In this document: positions 10,377 to 23,500 of the stretch, piece by piece
Layout of the letters: the number at the start of each line of letters is the position of its first letter
Position numbering within the stretch: the first letter of the stretch is position 1
Position numbers and translations under genes: made by a program
The notes under the pieces: model-generated
What the model was told of the DNA's origin: nothing
The model's database searches: none
What the model saw: the letters and a program-made list of their open reading frames with translations, nothing else
Source: Coprinus comatus
Lineage: Eukaryota > Basidiomycota > Agaricomycetes > Agaricales > Agaricaceae
Assembly: GCA_034638255.1 (NCBI GenBank)
Contig: JAWPGT010000012.1
Coordinates: 1-64,000 of the forward strand
Direction: 5' to 3'
DNA length: 64,000 nt

Positions 10377-10853
10377 CTATTCCCTTTCCATCTCCTCCGT
10401 CCATTTAGCCATAATGTGCTCGCACGATTCAACTCGACTCTGGAAATCAATGTCCCCTTCCCTGACTGAGCCACAATCAACTAGCTCACCAAAGGAGCCA
10501 TCAGTGGGTGGCCTTCGCATCTCCCCAACGTTCGAGTTCAAAATTGAAGTGTTAAATTCAAAGTTTCCGAAAGACTCTTCAGATGTGATGGTGGCGGATT
10601 CATCCATGAGACGTAATAGGGAATCACACTGTTCCCTCCAAGCATCACTGATTTCAATTGGAAAACTACCTTCAAGCTGTCCAAATTTTAAAAGTTGCTC
10701 CAGTTGTTCAAGTTGTGCAAGTTGCTCAAGCTGTTCAGGAGTCGCATGGTAGTGAGTGTCGTGGCTACAACCAGTGTCCATTTCAATCTCTGGAACTCTA
10801 GGTTTCATGATGGTGATAGAGTTGTCGTTTTCGATACTCTGAGCGGATGACAT
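10377..10853 (-). CDS. Hypothetical protein with LEQL repeats
   Basis: This is an uninterrupted 158-codon frame with a clear start at 10853 and stop at 10377. It is acidic and hydrophilic, with a short leucine/glutamine run around residues 40-55 (PEQLEQLAQLEQLEQLLKFG) that should form an amphipathic helix. No signal peptide or membrane segment is visible. I recognise no family. The pyrimidine-rich upstream sequence and a TATATA at about 10970 are compatible with a promoter. Composition and length favour a real gene, but there is no homology support. Confidence 0.5.
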   Translation of the reverse strand: MSSAQSIENDNSITIMKPRVPEIEMDTGCSHDTHYHATPEQLEQLAQLEQLEQLLKFGQLEGSFPIEISDAWREQCDSLLRLMDESATITSEESFGNFEFNTSILNSNVGEMRRPPTDGSFGELVDCGSVREGDIDFQSRVESCEHIMAKWTEEMERE

Positions 10854-11847
10854 TGTATTAGGGGAAAAAGTACAAGTTTTCTTTTGGGGAGATGTTTAAA
10901 ATCGATTTGAACTTGGTGATGATGTGTCGATGAGATTGAGGTGATGATTCTACTGAAATCTAACGATCTTTATATACCTTTTATGCCTAGAAGTCCAATG
11001 TGACGAAAAATATTATATCTCGGACCACGCACGAATCCACAATAGACCCATAGACCACACACACTGTTTTTATTATGATACAAAATCACCATCATACACG
11101 TTGTTTAAGTTTTCGACCCTTTTGTCTCTCAATTTTAAAAAATGCATAGCGTTAGGAGGGCTGAGGTGGTCTAAGCGTACAGTCCAAATTCCAATATAAA
11201 ACCTAATTTCAAATCGATCCACGGATACAATTAATTGGCATAGTATCAATATCAAATTACAAAACTTTTAAACAAAAATCGGGTTCTTTGCTTTTTGTTA
11301 TTTACTTATTATTATTTTTTTCTTCTTCGTAGATTTAAGATCTCTGGACCCTTTCCCAAGAAAATGCCCAAGTTCTAAAACGTCATATATTAGAATAACA
11401 GCTTTTGTTCGAATCCTAGGCACCGATTTACTTGTATCTTACAAGTTTCGCATATATAGATCTAGAAATCGTGTTGTTTCCAGTTCTGTAGTAGACCCGT
11501 ATCCTAAAGGTTAATTGTAGGTGAAGTGTTATATCTCGAATGTATTAATATAGCAGTTCTACACACACAAAAAACAGTATGCTATCCCACAAGTGCTATA
11601 ATGAATCTTGAAAGCTTCGAACCTACTCCAAGTCATAATTCCGGACTCGCCGCCTAATCACTCTTTCGTATATATCAACTCTAATTCAAAGCTTTTACAT
11701 AAGACCCAGAAAGCGAAGAAGACTGTATGCATCACTCCTTTAGATCATCGACATTAATAACCATTTCTTAATGTAGTCTTTTTGTAACTCTCGAGCCTAA
11801 ACTCCAAGAGGATAACCAGCCTCTTGCTTCTCGATTTTTATAATTGT
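10854..11847. other. Intergenic, no gene seen
   Basis: AT-rich sequence lying upstream of the hypothetical gene at 10377-10853 and downstream of the F-box gene. Only short overlapping frames occur, none with a recognisable motif. Confidence 0.5.
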
Positions 11848-13793
11848 CTAATTGCCATAATCAAACTCTTGAATCGAAGATGCTTCCTGCATTCTTGAAA
11901 TCACTGGTACTGGTTCATACAACTCTTGAACAACTTGGACAAAATTGTAGCACTGGACATATATATGAATCACAAAATATGAATCTCCAGTTTTCGAATT
12001 CCTGGACGTTTCCCCAGAGTACCCATTAATATCGCATCTCCAGAAACTCTTGGAATTGTTGAAACCGGTTTGCAATTTGATTTCAACTCCCTTGAACTGT
12101 AACGTTTGACTACGGCATCCCGATGTCACAAATGGGCTCTTTTGTGCGAAATCTGGCAGTGTGTTAGGTACGAAGGAAATGGATACTAATCGTAATCGGT
12201 GAGGTACGCCCTCCCACTCTCCTCGCAAAGTACCATATCCGACCAAAACTGGTCGAGTCTACGAAAATGGTCTTACAACTGTAACGAGAGTAAAATATTA
12301 TTCGCCCAGTATCTCCAATATAGCTTACGAAGCGCAATGATCGATGGCAATAGATAGTCGGGAAGGATTAAAATGCGAATGTAAACCACCAAGGGAGCAT
12401 ATGGGATGATCAATAATCTCGACTCAGTCGCCAGTATTTATGAAGATAAGAGTTGGGAGTATATCTCCCACCTTCCAATGGTTGATATTTTGGACCTGAT
12501 ACTACTTCACCAAGAGATTCAATCTTTGATTCTCCCCCATCATGTAGAATTTCAATTCTATGCAACTCCTTCCACCCTCCCACAACCCAAAAACTGCCAA
12601 TTACAACACGAAACTGGAATAATTTTGGAGTGCTTGATGCTCGAAGGAAATTGTACGGAGATGTTGAATGGTGAGTGGAATCGCGTTTGCATTACAGACA
12701 ACTTTATAGATACCAGTTTCTTCTGGGTTTGTTATATTCCGATAAATATATCGTGCTAGCTGATAAGCATAAACAATATAAATGGGAGATTCTGAATATC
12801 TAGAGGATACCTCGGTACATACCATGTGAGTCGTCTCCAATAGTCACGTTAAGAGTATCAAGGATGTAATCTCTGTATTCTGAGAGGAGTCAATTGTTGG
12901 TGGATAATGGAGTATTTTGAACGGCGGAGATCCATCTCGACTCCAGACCGCAAAAGTAGACAGAAAATTTGTGGATTGTAGGATTTCTAGAAGGATGTTA
13001 AGAATTTTGCGACTAATGTAGCATCTTGGTTATGGCAATCTTAACCTCGTGGATGTAGACTCGTGGACATTATATCTATTGTGCGCAAACGATCAGTATG
13101 ACTAGTATGTCACGACGTTTTCGACACAACATACCTATTTGCTGCTGTAATAAGTTGCGATACGAAAAGACAGTCTCTCTTTACTATAATCAATCCAATA
13201 TACCTGGGAAATTGGAGTTATGCTTTCGATATATGACCCCCTTGTTAAAATCGGCAGTATTAAACAGGAGCCCTAGTGTATGATCGTGTGAGCCAAAATC
13301 GACTGCATAGCACGAAAGACAAGCGAACAAAAGAAACCAACGGCCACCTGGTAGAGTTTGACTGGTGTTTTGCAGTTTCAGCTGGAACGGTAATTTGAAT
13401 ATGGTTGGGCTTGGGTTCTACCCTTGTGTGCATCCCACACTAGGCATCGCTGAATAACCCATTTTTCGAGCTCTTCGTTAGTATATGTGTCAATCTCTTC
13501 TTCGGGAGGATGAATATGAAGCGTTTAGAGGTGTGACATGATATTCAACCAGAGACTGCGGAATTGTGTGATTATACATAACATTTTACATGTATACAAG
13601 AGCGCTTGAGCTGAGGATGTTGCTCGTCTGAATGGTGTGGGGAGACCTTTTTCATCCTCAAGGTTATTACTTGTCGGTAGTCCAGATATTGCGCGATTTC
13701 AAAAAAAAAAAAGTCTATGGGAAGGTTGGTAACCGTGGTTTCGTCAGCTCCTGTGGCCGCGTCCGGGTCCATGCAGATCGTAGTGTCAGCCAT
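11848..13793 (-). CDS. F-box protein gene, multi-intron, possibly decaying
   Basis: The first exon (start 13793) encodes an F-box: TNLPIDFFFFEIAQYLDYRQ then VITLR. F-box proteins recruit substrates to SCF ubiquitin ligases. Later segments in other frames fit one family, joined by short introns: LHIHPPEEEIDTYTNEELEK with WVIQR (about 13400-13530), LPGGRW and FGSHDHTLGLLFNTADFNKG (about 13190-13350), and a C-terminal frame 11848-12246 containing GYGTLRGEWEGVPHRLRLVS. The LPGGRW block is typical of a basidiomycete F-box subgroup. Near 13360 the frame before LPGGRW does not join cleanly, and a 12-T run sits inside the F-box. Either small errors or early decay are present. The exon chain is only partly resolved. 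Confidence 0.55.
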
Positions 13794-13814
13794 CTTTGAG
13801 AAGATGGTGGTCAT

Positions 13815-15400
13815 CAGCAAGTTCAAAACAGAATTCTCTATTCGTTTCACCCTGATTGTCCCACGGTATTTTGTCAAATATTTGAACATCGAACTCAACT
13901 TCGGTAATATCCGAACAGAACCGTCACTGGACTGCCATAGTGGAGACATATATTAATTTATTGCATACATTTGTTGTTATTCGGGAAGAGTTCTTGACTT
14001 GTTGTATACATCAAACCATTCAGGATAGACGAACAGAACTTTCAACAACCTTAACTCATTCCGATAGGTTAAGAAATGGTTCAAGCGCTCAAAATTCATC
14101 TTTACTCAAATGCTCAATCAATTAGGCTTTTTGGAAGACAGGTTAGCAGTTAGACGATGGGCGGAGTGATTTTAAAACGATAATGGTTCTTCGTTCAAAC
14201 GGCCAGAGAAACCAAGATTCAATATTCCATCATACTCCCTCACCGTCGGTCCGTCATGATCACATTCCTAATTTCTGTATTGCCCGTAATCGTATGACTT
14301 ATTAAAAATATCTGGATCTGAACGTGCCATTCATGTTCATTCAACACTCATTCACTCTCAGAAGTTATCAGTATTTAAGCATCTCAATTCGGAAAGTTTG
14401 TTGACGGGTAAAGCTTGTGACTTGTGAGCGCTCATTTAGTGGAGCTGACAACTAGGCTTACATTCTAAAGGTATGTGAAGCCATGATGGAGAGACAGGAA
14501 ATGCATTTCTTTTTAACCTTAGCACAAGCCTCTCTCTCAAAGACATGGTGCGACCGGAAGTACCTCTCAGGAACTATGAGACTGCAGAAATTATTGTACG
14601 TGTTATTCGATGACTTCGAGTGCAAAAATACTAGAGCACAAAAGTTAATGATGCATATATCACTCAGGGGTACGCGAAATAGCTGAATGTGCAAACAACT
14701 GGCACCAGATTTTTATAATAAATGATTCTTCTACTGGCTCATTTATGAGTAGAGGAAAAGATAAGGGAGAAGAGAGATAAAAGAGCCAATGGACCCACTC
14801 TAAGTGCAAGCCAGGAATTTGTTCACAACAACGCCAGTGTGGGGATAAGTTCGTGTTTAGAGAGCGAGTGTGAAATGGGGAATGTGAAATGAGTGCGTAA
14901 AATAATTTAAGGGAATGTCTTCCAAAGAAAGTAGCTAAAGAACGTGGGAGGGAAGAAAACTTGAGCTCGATTAAAGGGCGTTGCCCGTATATAAAATACA
15001 AAACATGTGTAGTAAAATGTATGCTAAGAGACGGAAATGAAAGACACACGATTTCGAAACAATAGAGTAAAAGAACAACCACGAGTGACATAAATTATTA
15101 TCTAAAAACACCCTTAGCAGGCAGGGTTTCCCCCTTTGAAGTATTTGAAACAATGGAACTTAAAGTCGGGACATAAGGTAGATGTAAAATGAATGTGAAA
15201 GTAGAGAGAAATAATCGAAGAAATGAGAAGAAAATGAGAAGAAAAAGAAAGTTGATAAAGAGATAAGAACACCATCCTCGATGGCCTCACTTAGCCAAAT
15301 GACTACTCCCACACCAGACAATCTTAACATATTCAAAGAAACAGTATTAATTGTTACTTACCATGGAGTGCATAGTGCATCAATAATACTCAGTGCAATT
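13815..15400. other. Intergenic, no supported gene
   Basis: Open frames such as 14660-15091 (minus) are hydrophobic shadows of AT-rich sequence without motifs. I see no RNA gene or repeat here that I can support. Confidence 0.4.
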
Positions 15401-15579
15401 AACGGTTACCACTACAGTGACAGTGAGTTCCATGAGTCTTGATAAGAGCCCTAATTGGTGTACCAGTGGATGTCGGGTGCGAATTCGATGCCAGTTGAGT
15501 AGTGGGAGGTGACATATCCAAGAATGAAGATTGAATCAATGCTGTGAGTCCGAGAGACGAGAGACATGATATCATTGAT

Positions 15580-16045
15580 GAATTTACCAATCCCACCACC
15601 AAGTATATAAGCTTCCACTACATTGCTCATATCTTCCACAAAGACGATATCATACATAATATACATGCGGCCTAGCAGATCTACCAGGAATGCAGACAGC
15701 TTCAAATATAAATGACCTTGAATAAGGATTATCTGACAGGACCCTGAACATTATTCGGATATGTGTTTAGTATTGTATTTTGTAGTCTCTGAATTCCAGC
15801 TACTTACGTGTTTTTATTTCATCTAACAGTGATGGGTGTGTGTAATGAGAATACGATTGTTTTATCCCTACGATCCGGTTGTTATAATGCGATTATAACT
15901 TAAAATTCAGATTTGGAAGGTGATGATTTCAAGGACTCGACGATTGTCCATTGTCCTCCCTTGGTATTTATTGCTTAATGGAAATACGAAACAAGAATCA
16001 CATCCGAAGCGATGGTGTCAGCAGGTTTGCACTGTACCTTGTGAT
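15580..16045. repeat. Diverged duplication, copy 1
   Basis: This resembles 19530-20060 in the same orientation. Shared landmarks in order are AATCCCACCAC/AGTCCCACCAC, ACGAAGACGATCTCAT-like, ACAGACAGCTTC, CTTAGTATTGTATT, ACTTACGTGTTTTTATTTCAT, AGTGATGG and AAATTCAGATTTGGAA. By eye roughly 70% of bases match. The minus strand may preserve fragments of an old F-box-type coding region, but no intact frame remains. It lies directly upstream of the F-box relic at 16158. Confidence 0.65.
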
Positions 16046-16157
16046 CCACACGTTTTGATCAGAGAATTTTTCAAGCGGTTTAAAAGTTGATGATCGTGTT
16101 GTGATAAAGTCATAGCGATTCTAAAACAAATCAATTAGTTTGAGGCGTGTGGCATTC

Positions 16158-16501
16158 ACAGTTGAAGGAAAACTCGGATTCAACATCTTACCCAAGCATC
16201 GCTGGAATACTGTACCCAGCCTTCTCTCGAGCGTGAAGTGTTTTACCATTTCCGCTCTTCCCACATCTCTCGCGCGTGACCGAGGAGTATTCAGAGCTTG
16301 TAAAAAAACAGAGGGTTGGTTGTGGAGATTTTGGATAATATGATAGTGACAGTGGTTGCTTTGTTTCAGAATTGTTTTCGACAATACTACCTGGATCAAA
16401 AAAAGGATATTTTGTTGTCTTGGTTGGATGAAGATGGGAAAGAGATTCGGTTGTTAGCTAACGACCTCGTACCATGGTTAGGGCCTCAGTACTGTATTTA
16501 G
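16158..16501 (+). pseudogene. Truncated F-box/LRR-like relic related to the gene at 25719-27117
   Basis: Two frames, broken by a shift near 16320-16340, match the C-terminus of the intact gene at 25.7 kb. KLGFNILPKHRWNTVPSLLS aligns with KLGFSEFPANSWNTVPSLPS, and DQKKDILLSWLDEDGKEIRL aligns with DHKKDILLSWLDVDGKEFRL. Nothing of the N-terminal F-box is recognisable upstream. The relic is therefore 5'-truncated and frameshifted, the remains of an older duplicate. Confidence 0.8.
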
Positions 16502-16724
16502 GGGACCTTGTTACTTGTGTAGAAAATAGTAATAACTAGAAAAATGACACATCAGGAGAGATCAAACCGCCATCCTATAGAGGATTGTATTTCTGTGAAC
16601 GATCTGGCAACCAAACTCTTCAAATGATGCCTTTACCCAGTAGATACCATGGAGACTTATCAAGTTAACAATTGTGAGGACACATACTGAAATTTAAAAA
16701 AATACAACCGTGTAAATATTAACA

Positions 16725-18603
16725 TCACTCGTCATCATCATCATCATCATCATCATTATCTTCCTCCGCGCCTTTTCTTTTTCTCTTGGTTGTCTTCACC
16801 GGTGCCTTTGCCTTCCCTTTTGGTTTCCCCGACGCCTCTGCGCTCTTAGCTGCCCCTTTGATCAGATTCACCAACTCTTCGGTATTGCTAACATCTAGAC
16901 CTTCGCCCAGCACTTCCTTCACAATTTTTACATTCTCTTCATCCTCCATCGTTGACTTGGATAATGCTTGAAGTACAGCAATTTCCTTACCCCAAACTTC
17001 TTTTGGTTTTTCGAAGCTGGGAGTTTCAAGGATGAGAGCGACATTTTGAATACGAGTGTCATTGACGATGTGTCGGAATGCCTCGATACCAATATGACCC
17101 CTAATGGCGAGTGAGTAATATGAAACTACGAATATTATGAAATAAAACACACATTCCAATGTTCTCATGTCTATCCCTCTTGCAGTGGAAACCAAATTTC
17201 GAATCATTTAAGTGCATACCACATAAATACGACATGCCTATTTCCTCATCAAATTTGGTCACTATAATGCGGCGTCAGTATCTCATTAATTAAGTTTTTC
17301 ATTTTTTGCCTACTGGTATTGCTGTAAAGTAGATTAGAGGATATCGGTATAAGAGCAATAAAATCACATACTTCCAATTTTCCTCTGTTCGAATATCATA
17401 CCCCTTAATAGAAAGTTAGATTGCAATTCTAGCTGAACATAGTCAATGGAACTGACTGCAGCAAATGTATGACCTAAGAAATGTCAATATTAATCGAATA
17501 ATTGAATAAACCGACTTACAAGTGTCCATACATACGCCAACTCTAGATTTATCCTCAACTTGGTCAATAATCTTCTTGATGTCCTTGAAGTCTTTACCAA
17601 GAATTGATCCTGTTCCTGCCTATATTATACAAGCCTGACTGTTAAAATGAGTTCATTGGAATGGGCAACGTGACATGCCATATTTTCAATCACTGTTACG
17701 ACGTGTTCCGTTTCACTATGAGCGCGATTAATGTATTTGGCGATATTTGAGAGACTTTCTTCTTTAGAGGAACCGAGTGTCGATCCTGGACTATGAATTG
17801 ATACTTCAGTTCAAGTCTGTTTGGAACAAGACAACAGTGACGCATACTGGAAATTATGATATTTGAGACCTAGTTGCTCGCAGCGCTTCAAATCGTCCAA
17901 GAAACACCTATAGGATTGTTCCCTCTTTTCCCTGATCAGAAACAGGTAGGTAACCGTAGGTTCGCATCAAAACAATACGAAGGGTAGGGTTATCGTGCTT
18001 ACTCGTCAGGATTTCCCAAGTTAACCAGATAGCTTCCATGGGGCAACACCACTTCGGGTGTATACTTGAACTCCTCCATCCTTTTCTTGAACATCCGAAT
18101 AGATTCGGCCGACATTGCTGAAGAAGTCCATTTCCTTTGAGGTTTAAGATAAAGGGCGAATGCATTTGCACTGTTACAACCAAATGTAAACGAAATGCGT
18201 GGTTAAAGCGAGACCTTCGTAATGAAACTTACCCAATGGTAGCAGCATTAACAATCGCGTTTTCTACACCGCCAGCAGCCGATACATGAGCACCCACTTT
18301 CCATTTGCTGTCCACGCGAGGTAGAAAATCTGAAGTATCAACAGCCACATTTGCACCTGCCTTCTTCTTTTTCCCTGCAATCTTCTTGAGAGTCGCCTTT
18401 TCGTGATGTTCACATGGCTCATCCTCTATATACCATTGGTAAATCGTTATTTGTCGCGTTATGAATGTAAAAGACTAACCTTCTATTTCAGCTTTTCCTT
18501 TTCGCGTTCTCTTAGTCGGTCGTCTTTCATCTTCACTAACGTCTTCTATTGTTGTGTTTGATACAGAGGCAGCACCTTGTGCGACTTTACTAGGACGTGC
18601 CAT
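16725..18603 (-). CDS. APN1: AP endonuclease, endonuclease IV family (APN1)
   Basis: This repairs abasic sites by cutting 5' to the lesion with a trinuclear zinc centre in a TIM barrel. Signature blocks in order are [16 protein letters not shown], then [58 protein letters not shown] and [14 protein letters not shown], then [10 protein letters not shown]. The N-terminus is basic (MARPSKVAQ..., [13 protein letters not shown]) and probably nuclear-targeting. The C-terminus is a Lys/Arg-rich tail ending in an Asp run ([10 protein letters not shown]). About eight short introns interrupt it. An in-frame upstream ATG at 18681 would add 26 residues rich in basic, hydroxylated and aromatic residues and almost free of acidic ones, resembling a mitochondrial presequence. 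I chose 18603 for the main product because it gives the expected nuclear-type start. Confidence 0.9.
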
Positions 18604-18681
18604 TATCGAGTACTTCAAGGAATGTGGATGTGAATATAAGGATGAATAGAAAGGCTTGAAGAGTCGGTAATGAAAGTTCAT

Positions 18682-19400
18682 TTAGTGCATTTCGTCTTTG
18701 AGTGGGAAACCCTAACCATAATCAGAGGCCTGAGCACATCAATTCCGAATCAGGTTTACGCCAATCGCTTCATTTACTTCATTGAGTACTAACGGGAGCG
18801 TGTGTCATCTTCACATTGGAATCAAACTTAATCAAACTTTATGCAACCTTAAAATATTCACAATTCCACATTACAATAAGTACCTGTGAAGATGGAGTAG
18901 TTTTGTGAAACAATAAATGGATATTGAATAGACGCACTGTCATTCAACCTTTCCAAAATTCCAATTCTAATCCTACGACTGTTATCCGGCAGGGAAATCT
19001 ATTGTAGAGTTAGAGTTCAACAGAAATTATTCCAGTAAGAGTGAGAGTAGAGGTAGTATTACTGAGAGTAAAATACAAATACACCTATTAGGTACAGGAT
19101 GTCTTCTTATATCGTGAAGTCTTGACTCTTATCTATGACATGACTCATCCGTCTAACTAGTGAGTACCCGTTTTAAGAGTCTAAATACGAGCCAAAATTC
19201 ATCCATAACGACAGATAATCAAGATAAAAACATCAGACAATATACTATAACATATTTTTTTTTAAAAATATTAACCATTACTTACAATTTTACAAAGTTA
19301 CGATGGTAGTCCATCAATAATTCAATGTAATCTAGATTCTACAATGACCACTATCGACACTATACATAATTTCAATGACTCGGGCCCTCAATGGTCACTG
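18682..19400. other. Intergenic, no gene seen
   Basis: AT-rich sequence upstream of APN1. No open frame of note, and no repeat apart from the duplication that begins further on, at about 19.5 kb. Confidence 0.5.
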
Positions 19401-19529
19401 GTGGAAGAATCTATGTAGTGGCTGTTTGGTTTGGTTGAACTGGCGCCGGTGCACCATTAGATGGGTGGAATAATAGTTAGGAGGTGCCATTGTTTACCAT
19501 TTAATCAACGCTGAGACACAGGGTGATTG

Positions 19530-20060
19530 AGTTGAAGCACTTATTAGTCCCACCACAGAATAGATTAGCTTCGGCTCTTTCACGAAGACGATCTCATTCA
19601 TGGTAGAATTTCAGAAGTGGGATATCTACCAGTAATACAGACAGCTTCTTCAAGGAAATACAAACGACCCTAGGGAAGGATAATATGACAAGATCCTGAA
19701 CGTTATTTGGGAATCAGAAATTAGAAATAAGTTAGAACTTAGTATTGTATTCTAATACGAGTGGGATTTGAATTCCACTTACGTGTTTTTATTTCATTTA
19801 CCAGTGATGGATGTGCATGTAACTGAATAGGATCATTTTATCCATACTATTTGGCTCTTATAAGACGATTGTAACTTGAAAATTCAGATTTGGAAAGTGA
19901 CGATCATAATGACTCAACGATTTCCCAATGTCCTTTTCTTTTAAGATTTAAGATTTAATGGAAATGCGAATACTACGGCAATCACATCCGAAACTTTCTG
20001 AGTTCTCAGAGCAAATGATGGGACTCCGCTTGCAGCATGGGTGTCAGCAGACAAGTGTTT
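19530..20060. repeat. Diverged duplication, copy 2
   Basis: Partner of 15580-16045 in direct orientation, with the same ordered landmarks, for example TTACGTGTTTTTATTTCAT and AAATTCAGATTTGGAA. The two copies flank APN1 and the F-box relic. From 20060 to 20548 I see no gene. Confidence 0.65.
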
Positions 20061-20548
20061 AGCACTAAACCATGAGACCAGGGAGCGTTGGACGCTTTTC
20101 AGAACGAAATAGTATAAAGTGTTTTGAGTTCCTGTTTCAATTTCACTGCCAATGTATAATCATTCGGATGCCAAGAAACTCGCATCAAAACAAAGCAGCA
20201 ACTCAGCCAAATCTTAGCTATTGAAACTATTCTATTTTGAAGAGGTAAAATGCGTCTTTTGCACTTCGGTAAACCATTTATATATGAAAACTTCTGTACT
20301 TGTTACCCATATTGTCACTTTTTCTGTGTTCAAGTCGATACCCGAGGTTAATCATAAAGCCCAAATCTAAATAACCCCCAAAAAACATCTAAGCATTAAA
20401 TTCAGCTTCTCGTGTGTAACCTCTTATCCCATCACACATCCGATATCACGACCTCTACTCTATCCATAATCACCATACCCATATCTCTATTACTATTACC
20501 ACCCTCACTAAACATCAAGCACTTCATCAATAATCTGAAAACACAACC

Positions 20549-23500
20549 TTACTGAATCCCAACCAACTCTTTCTTCGCCATAATCTCATCTTTCAACATC
20601 GATATTCTTGTATCAAGTCTAGAACTCAAATCCGTCGAATTCGTAGCAAGTCCTAAAGCTTTTCAAGATGTTTCAAAGCCGATTTAGTAGCTTTATTCCA
20701 TCTCTCTTTCTGCTCTTTCTTCCTCCCTTTCCCATTCTCTTTGTCGTTATTCGCATTCGCATTCGCTATCCCATTTCCATTGGCATTACCATTGACCAAT
20801 CCCTCACCTCCACTTATCGTACTAGATCCTGAACTTCCACTTCTACTTCCATCTTCATCATTCAAACTCAACCTTTCCTCAGCTTCAGCCTCCTTCAAAT
20901 CCAACACAGCAATCTCAAACATCGCAACACCACCAATCCAACACTTATCCCAATGCGTTCCTGATACCCAACCGCATCTTCCAAATACCTTCTACTAATT
21001 CCATATTGTTTTATAGTCCTATGAATAATACCTAATAAAAGTGATCGGAGGGCGAATTCATCTGGAGTGTCCAATGGTAGAGGTGGTGCTTTGTTCGTGT
21101 CAGATGTTGATGAAGTCGAGGTTGTTGAGGTTGAGATGGACGGAGAAGGTGAGAGAGAAGGAGTTGAGATTGGACTTGGAATTGTATGTGAAGGTAAAGT
21201 AGAAATTAATTCTTGAATATGAAGTATTGCAATTGATTCTGGTATACGCGCGTGCGTATTCCAAACTACAAAAGAAAAGTCAGATGAATTGTATAAAATA
21301 AGAATGAGAATAAAAAGAAATCAACGTACAGATCGCCATTTCTAGAAGTTTAAGAAAAAAAAAAGCGAGGTCAGTTACACGAAAACGATCCAAGACAAAA
21401 AAAACGTACCATCAGCAGGACTTATAGTAATAGCATCCACAAACCGTTCTTCAGATTTTCCTAGACGTAATTGTTTGGCTTTATAAAATGCAACTAAAAT
21501 GGTAATGGTAAATAATTTATTTTGGAAGAAAACCGTTAGGACGTACTCTTCTTCTTAAGGAAAACTTCAGTAGGTAATTCTTTACCTCCAATCTTCTTAT
21601 CTATCATTCCAGGAATAGCATCAAACAAATACTGTGCTTTTTCTCTGTTCCCAAGAGACCAATGGCATCCTAAGCTCATTTAAAAAAAAAAAAAGGATAT
21701 TGGATATTGGATTATGCAATAACGATTTTACGCACCAGCAGCAATGAAATAATAAGTGGGGTGACTCCTAAAAGAATAGGATGGTTGGTCATTAGAATAT
21801 TTGATAATAACGATAAACGAACCAAGTATTAAGTTCCGTCATTCGTATAAACGTATTAGCAGCCTCTTCATACCGACGTTGACCAAGAAGAGTCCAAGCA
21901 AGTTCAAAAATAAGCTAGTATAAACGAAGAAATAAGAATCCGAAAGCGAACGAAAAAAAAAATAATACATACAAGACTGTCAGCTTGAGGGAAAGCAATC
22001 TGACGGTCTGGACGTAATCCATCTTGCAAAACTTTGATAGCTCCTTCTGCATCATGAGACATTCGTAAGATTTTAGCCTAGGAAGTGGTCAGACAAGTAG
22101 AATTTTACAGCATACTAATCCCTACCTTGTTCAAAATCCACAATGCGCCATTGGGATGACGTTGCAACAGCCTACGTGTAGGAAATTAAGATGAAGTATT
22201 AAATGTATTATTAGTATTCGCACCTGTCCACTAAAACCTGATACTCCTTTACGATCTTTGTTTCATTCGCTTGATATCCGGATAAAAGGAGGACCACGCC
22301 GTGATATGTCATGAGTACAAGCCTTTAATCCAATATATGAGTTGTTAATGTTCACGAAAAAGGAAGCTATATGCACATTACCCTGCAAATATGGAGTGTG
22401 GGTCATGAAGTGCGGCAGAAACTGAGAGCGCTTGAAGGGCGAGTTTCCTATCGTGTTTAAAACCAAAAAATCCAACGACATTCCTAGCGTAAAACTATGA
22501 GAAGAAGTTGAGGAAACTCGACTTGAAACTCACTGAACCCGTTTCGGCAAGAGAGAGAATACGAGATTGAACAAACCATAGCCTAAAGGATATTGAGTAC
22601 TCCGGCGCTCCCGGAAACAAACATAAAAATAGTTACCAAACGCCGTGCCACTGATAATCAGGTTATCGATTGGACCGTCAGGCCTAGATGGGTGAATGTG
22701 GCGCGATGATGTGCTGCAGTGAGTGCTGGGGTAGAGGCGTTAGTGGTAGGGGTCCAACGACTGAAGAAACCGCGCTTTGGGGGAGGAGTGGGTTCAGGTT
22801 CTGACTGAGGTGGGGCTGACAAAGTGGATACCGATGATGCTGCGGAGGATTCTGAGGAATAGGAAACAGAGCCATTGAACTTTGTTATGGGGCCGGGGGT
22901 AGGCAAGTGAGACTGGATGCCATTAGGAAAGACGGTCTTGAAAAGCCTGAAAGGGTTGGGACGGATAGCTGAGAGATAGTGTGGTGACAATGCTCACTTT
23001 GTAAACTTTGAGTGTGCACTGGGTAAAGATGAGTAGAGTGTGGGATGAGGAGTGTAGTAAAACGTACGAGTTGAGTGAATACAAACACTGCAAATAGCCC
23101 ATGTATGATTCACTATTTTTGGTCCAAATAAGATGAATACCAGCTCAGAAGGGGTGGAGTGTACCTGAGAGCATGTACGAGACCGAGCAAGACGACTGCA
23201 TCTGCATTGAGGATTTCCCATTCGATGCCAGGATGAAAACGATGGTTCTCAGCGTGAGTCTTTGTGTTTGTGGATTTGCGAGTGCCCGTCTCGGCTAGAT
23301 TAAGACAGCGATTTGCCTCTTCCATGAGATGTGCCTGTTGAATATCTGATTAATATTTTGACATAGCCAAGAGTGTGCCTCCGGACCTCCATGCCAAGTG
23401 CGGCCTGTAGAAAAGCGCATACGCCGAGGCCAGCAGGTGAAAGGGGTCGTCGTGTTTAAGAAACATGTCATTTGCGCCTGTAATGTCGTTCTCAAACAGT

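Noticed and set aside
11395..11430. GTTCGAATCC, a tRNA B-box-like word
   Set aside because: The flanking bases do not form a T-arm stem, and no A box or acceptor stem is found upstream.
14660..15091. 143-codon hydrophobic minus-strand frame
   Set aside because: No domain, ambiguous start and AT-biased composition typical of chance open frames in this region.
23387..23404. GTATGC...CTACAG in IML2 as an 18-nt micro-intron
   Set aside because: Although it looks like donor and acceptor, 18 nt is far below the sizes used here, and its removal would not repair the frame.
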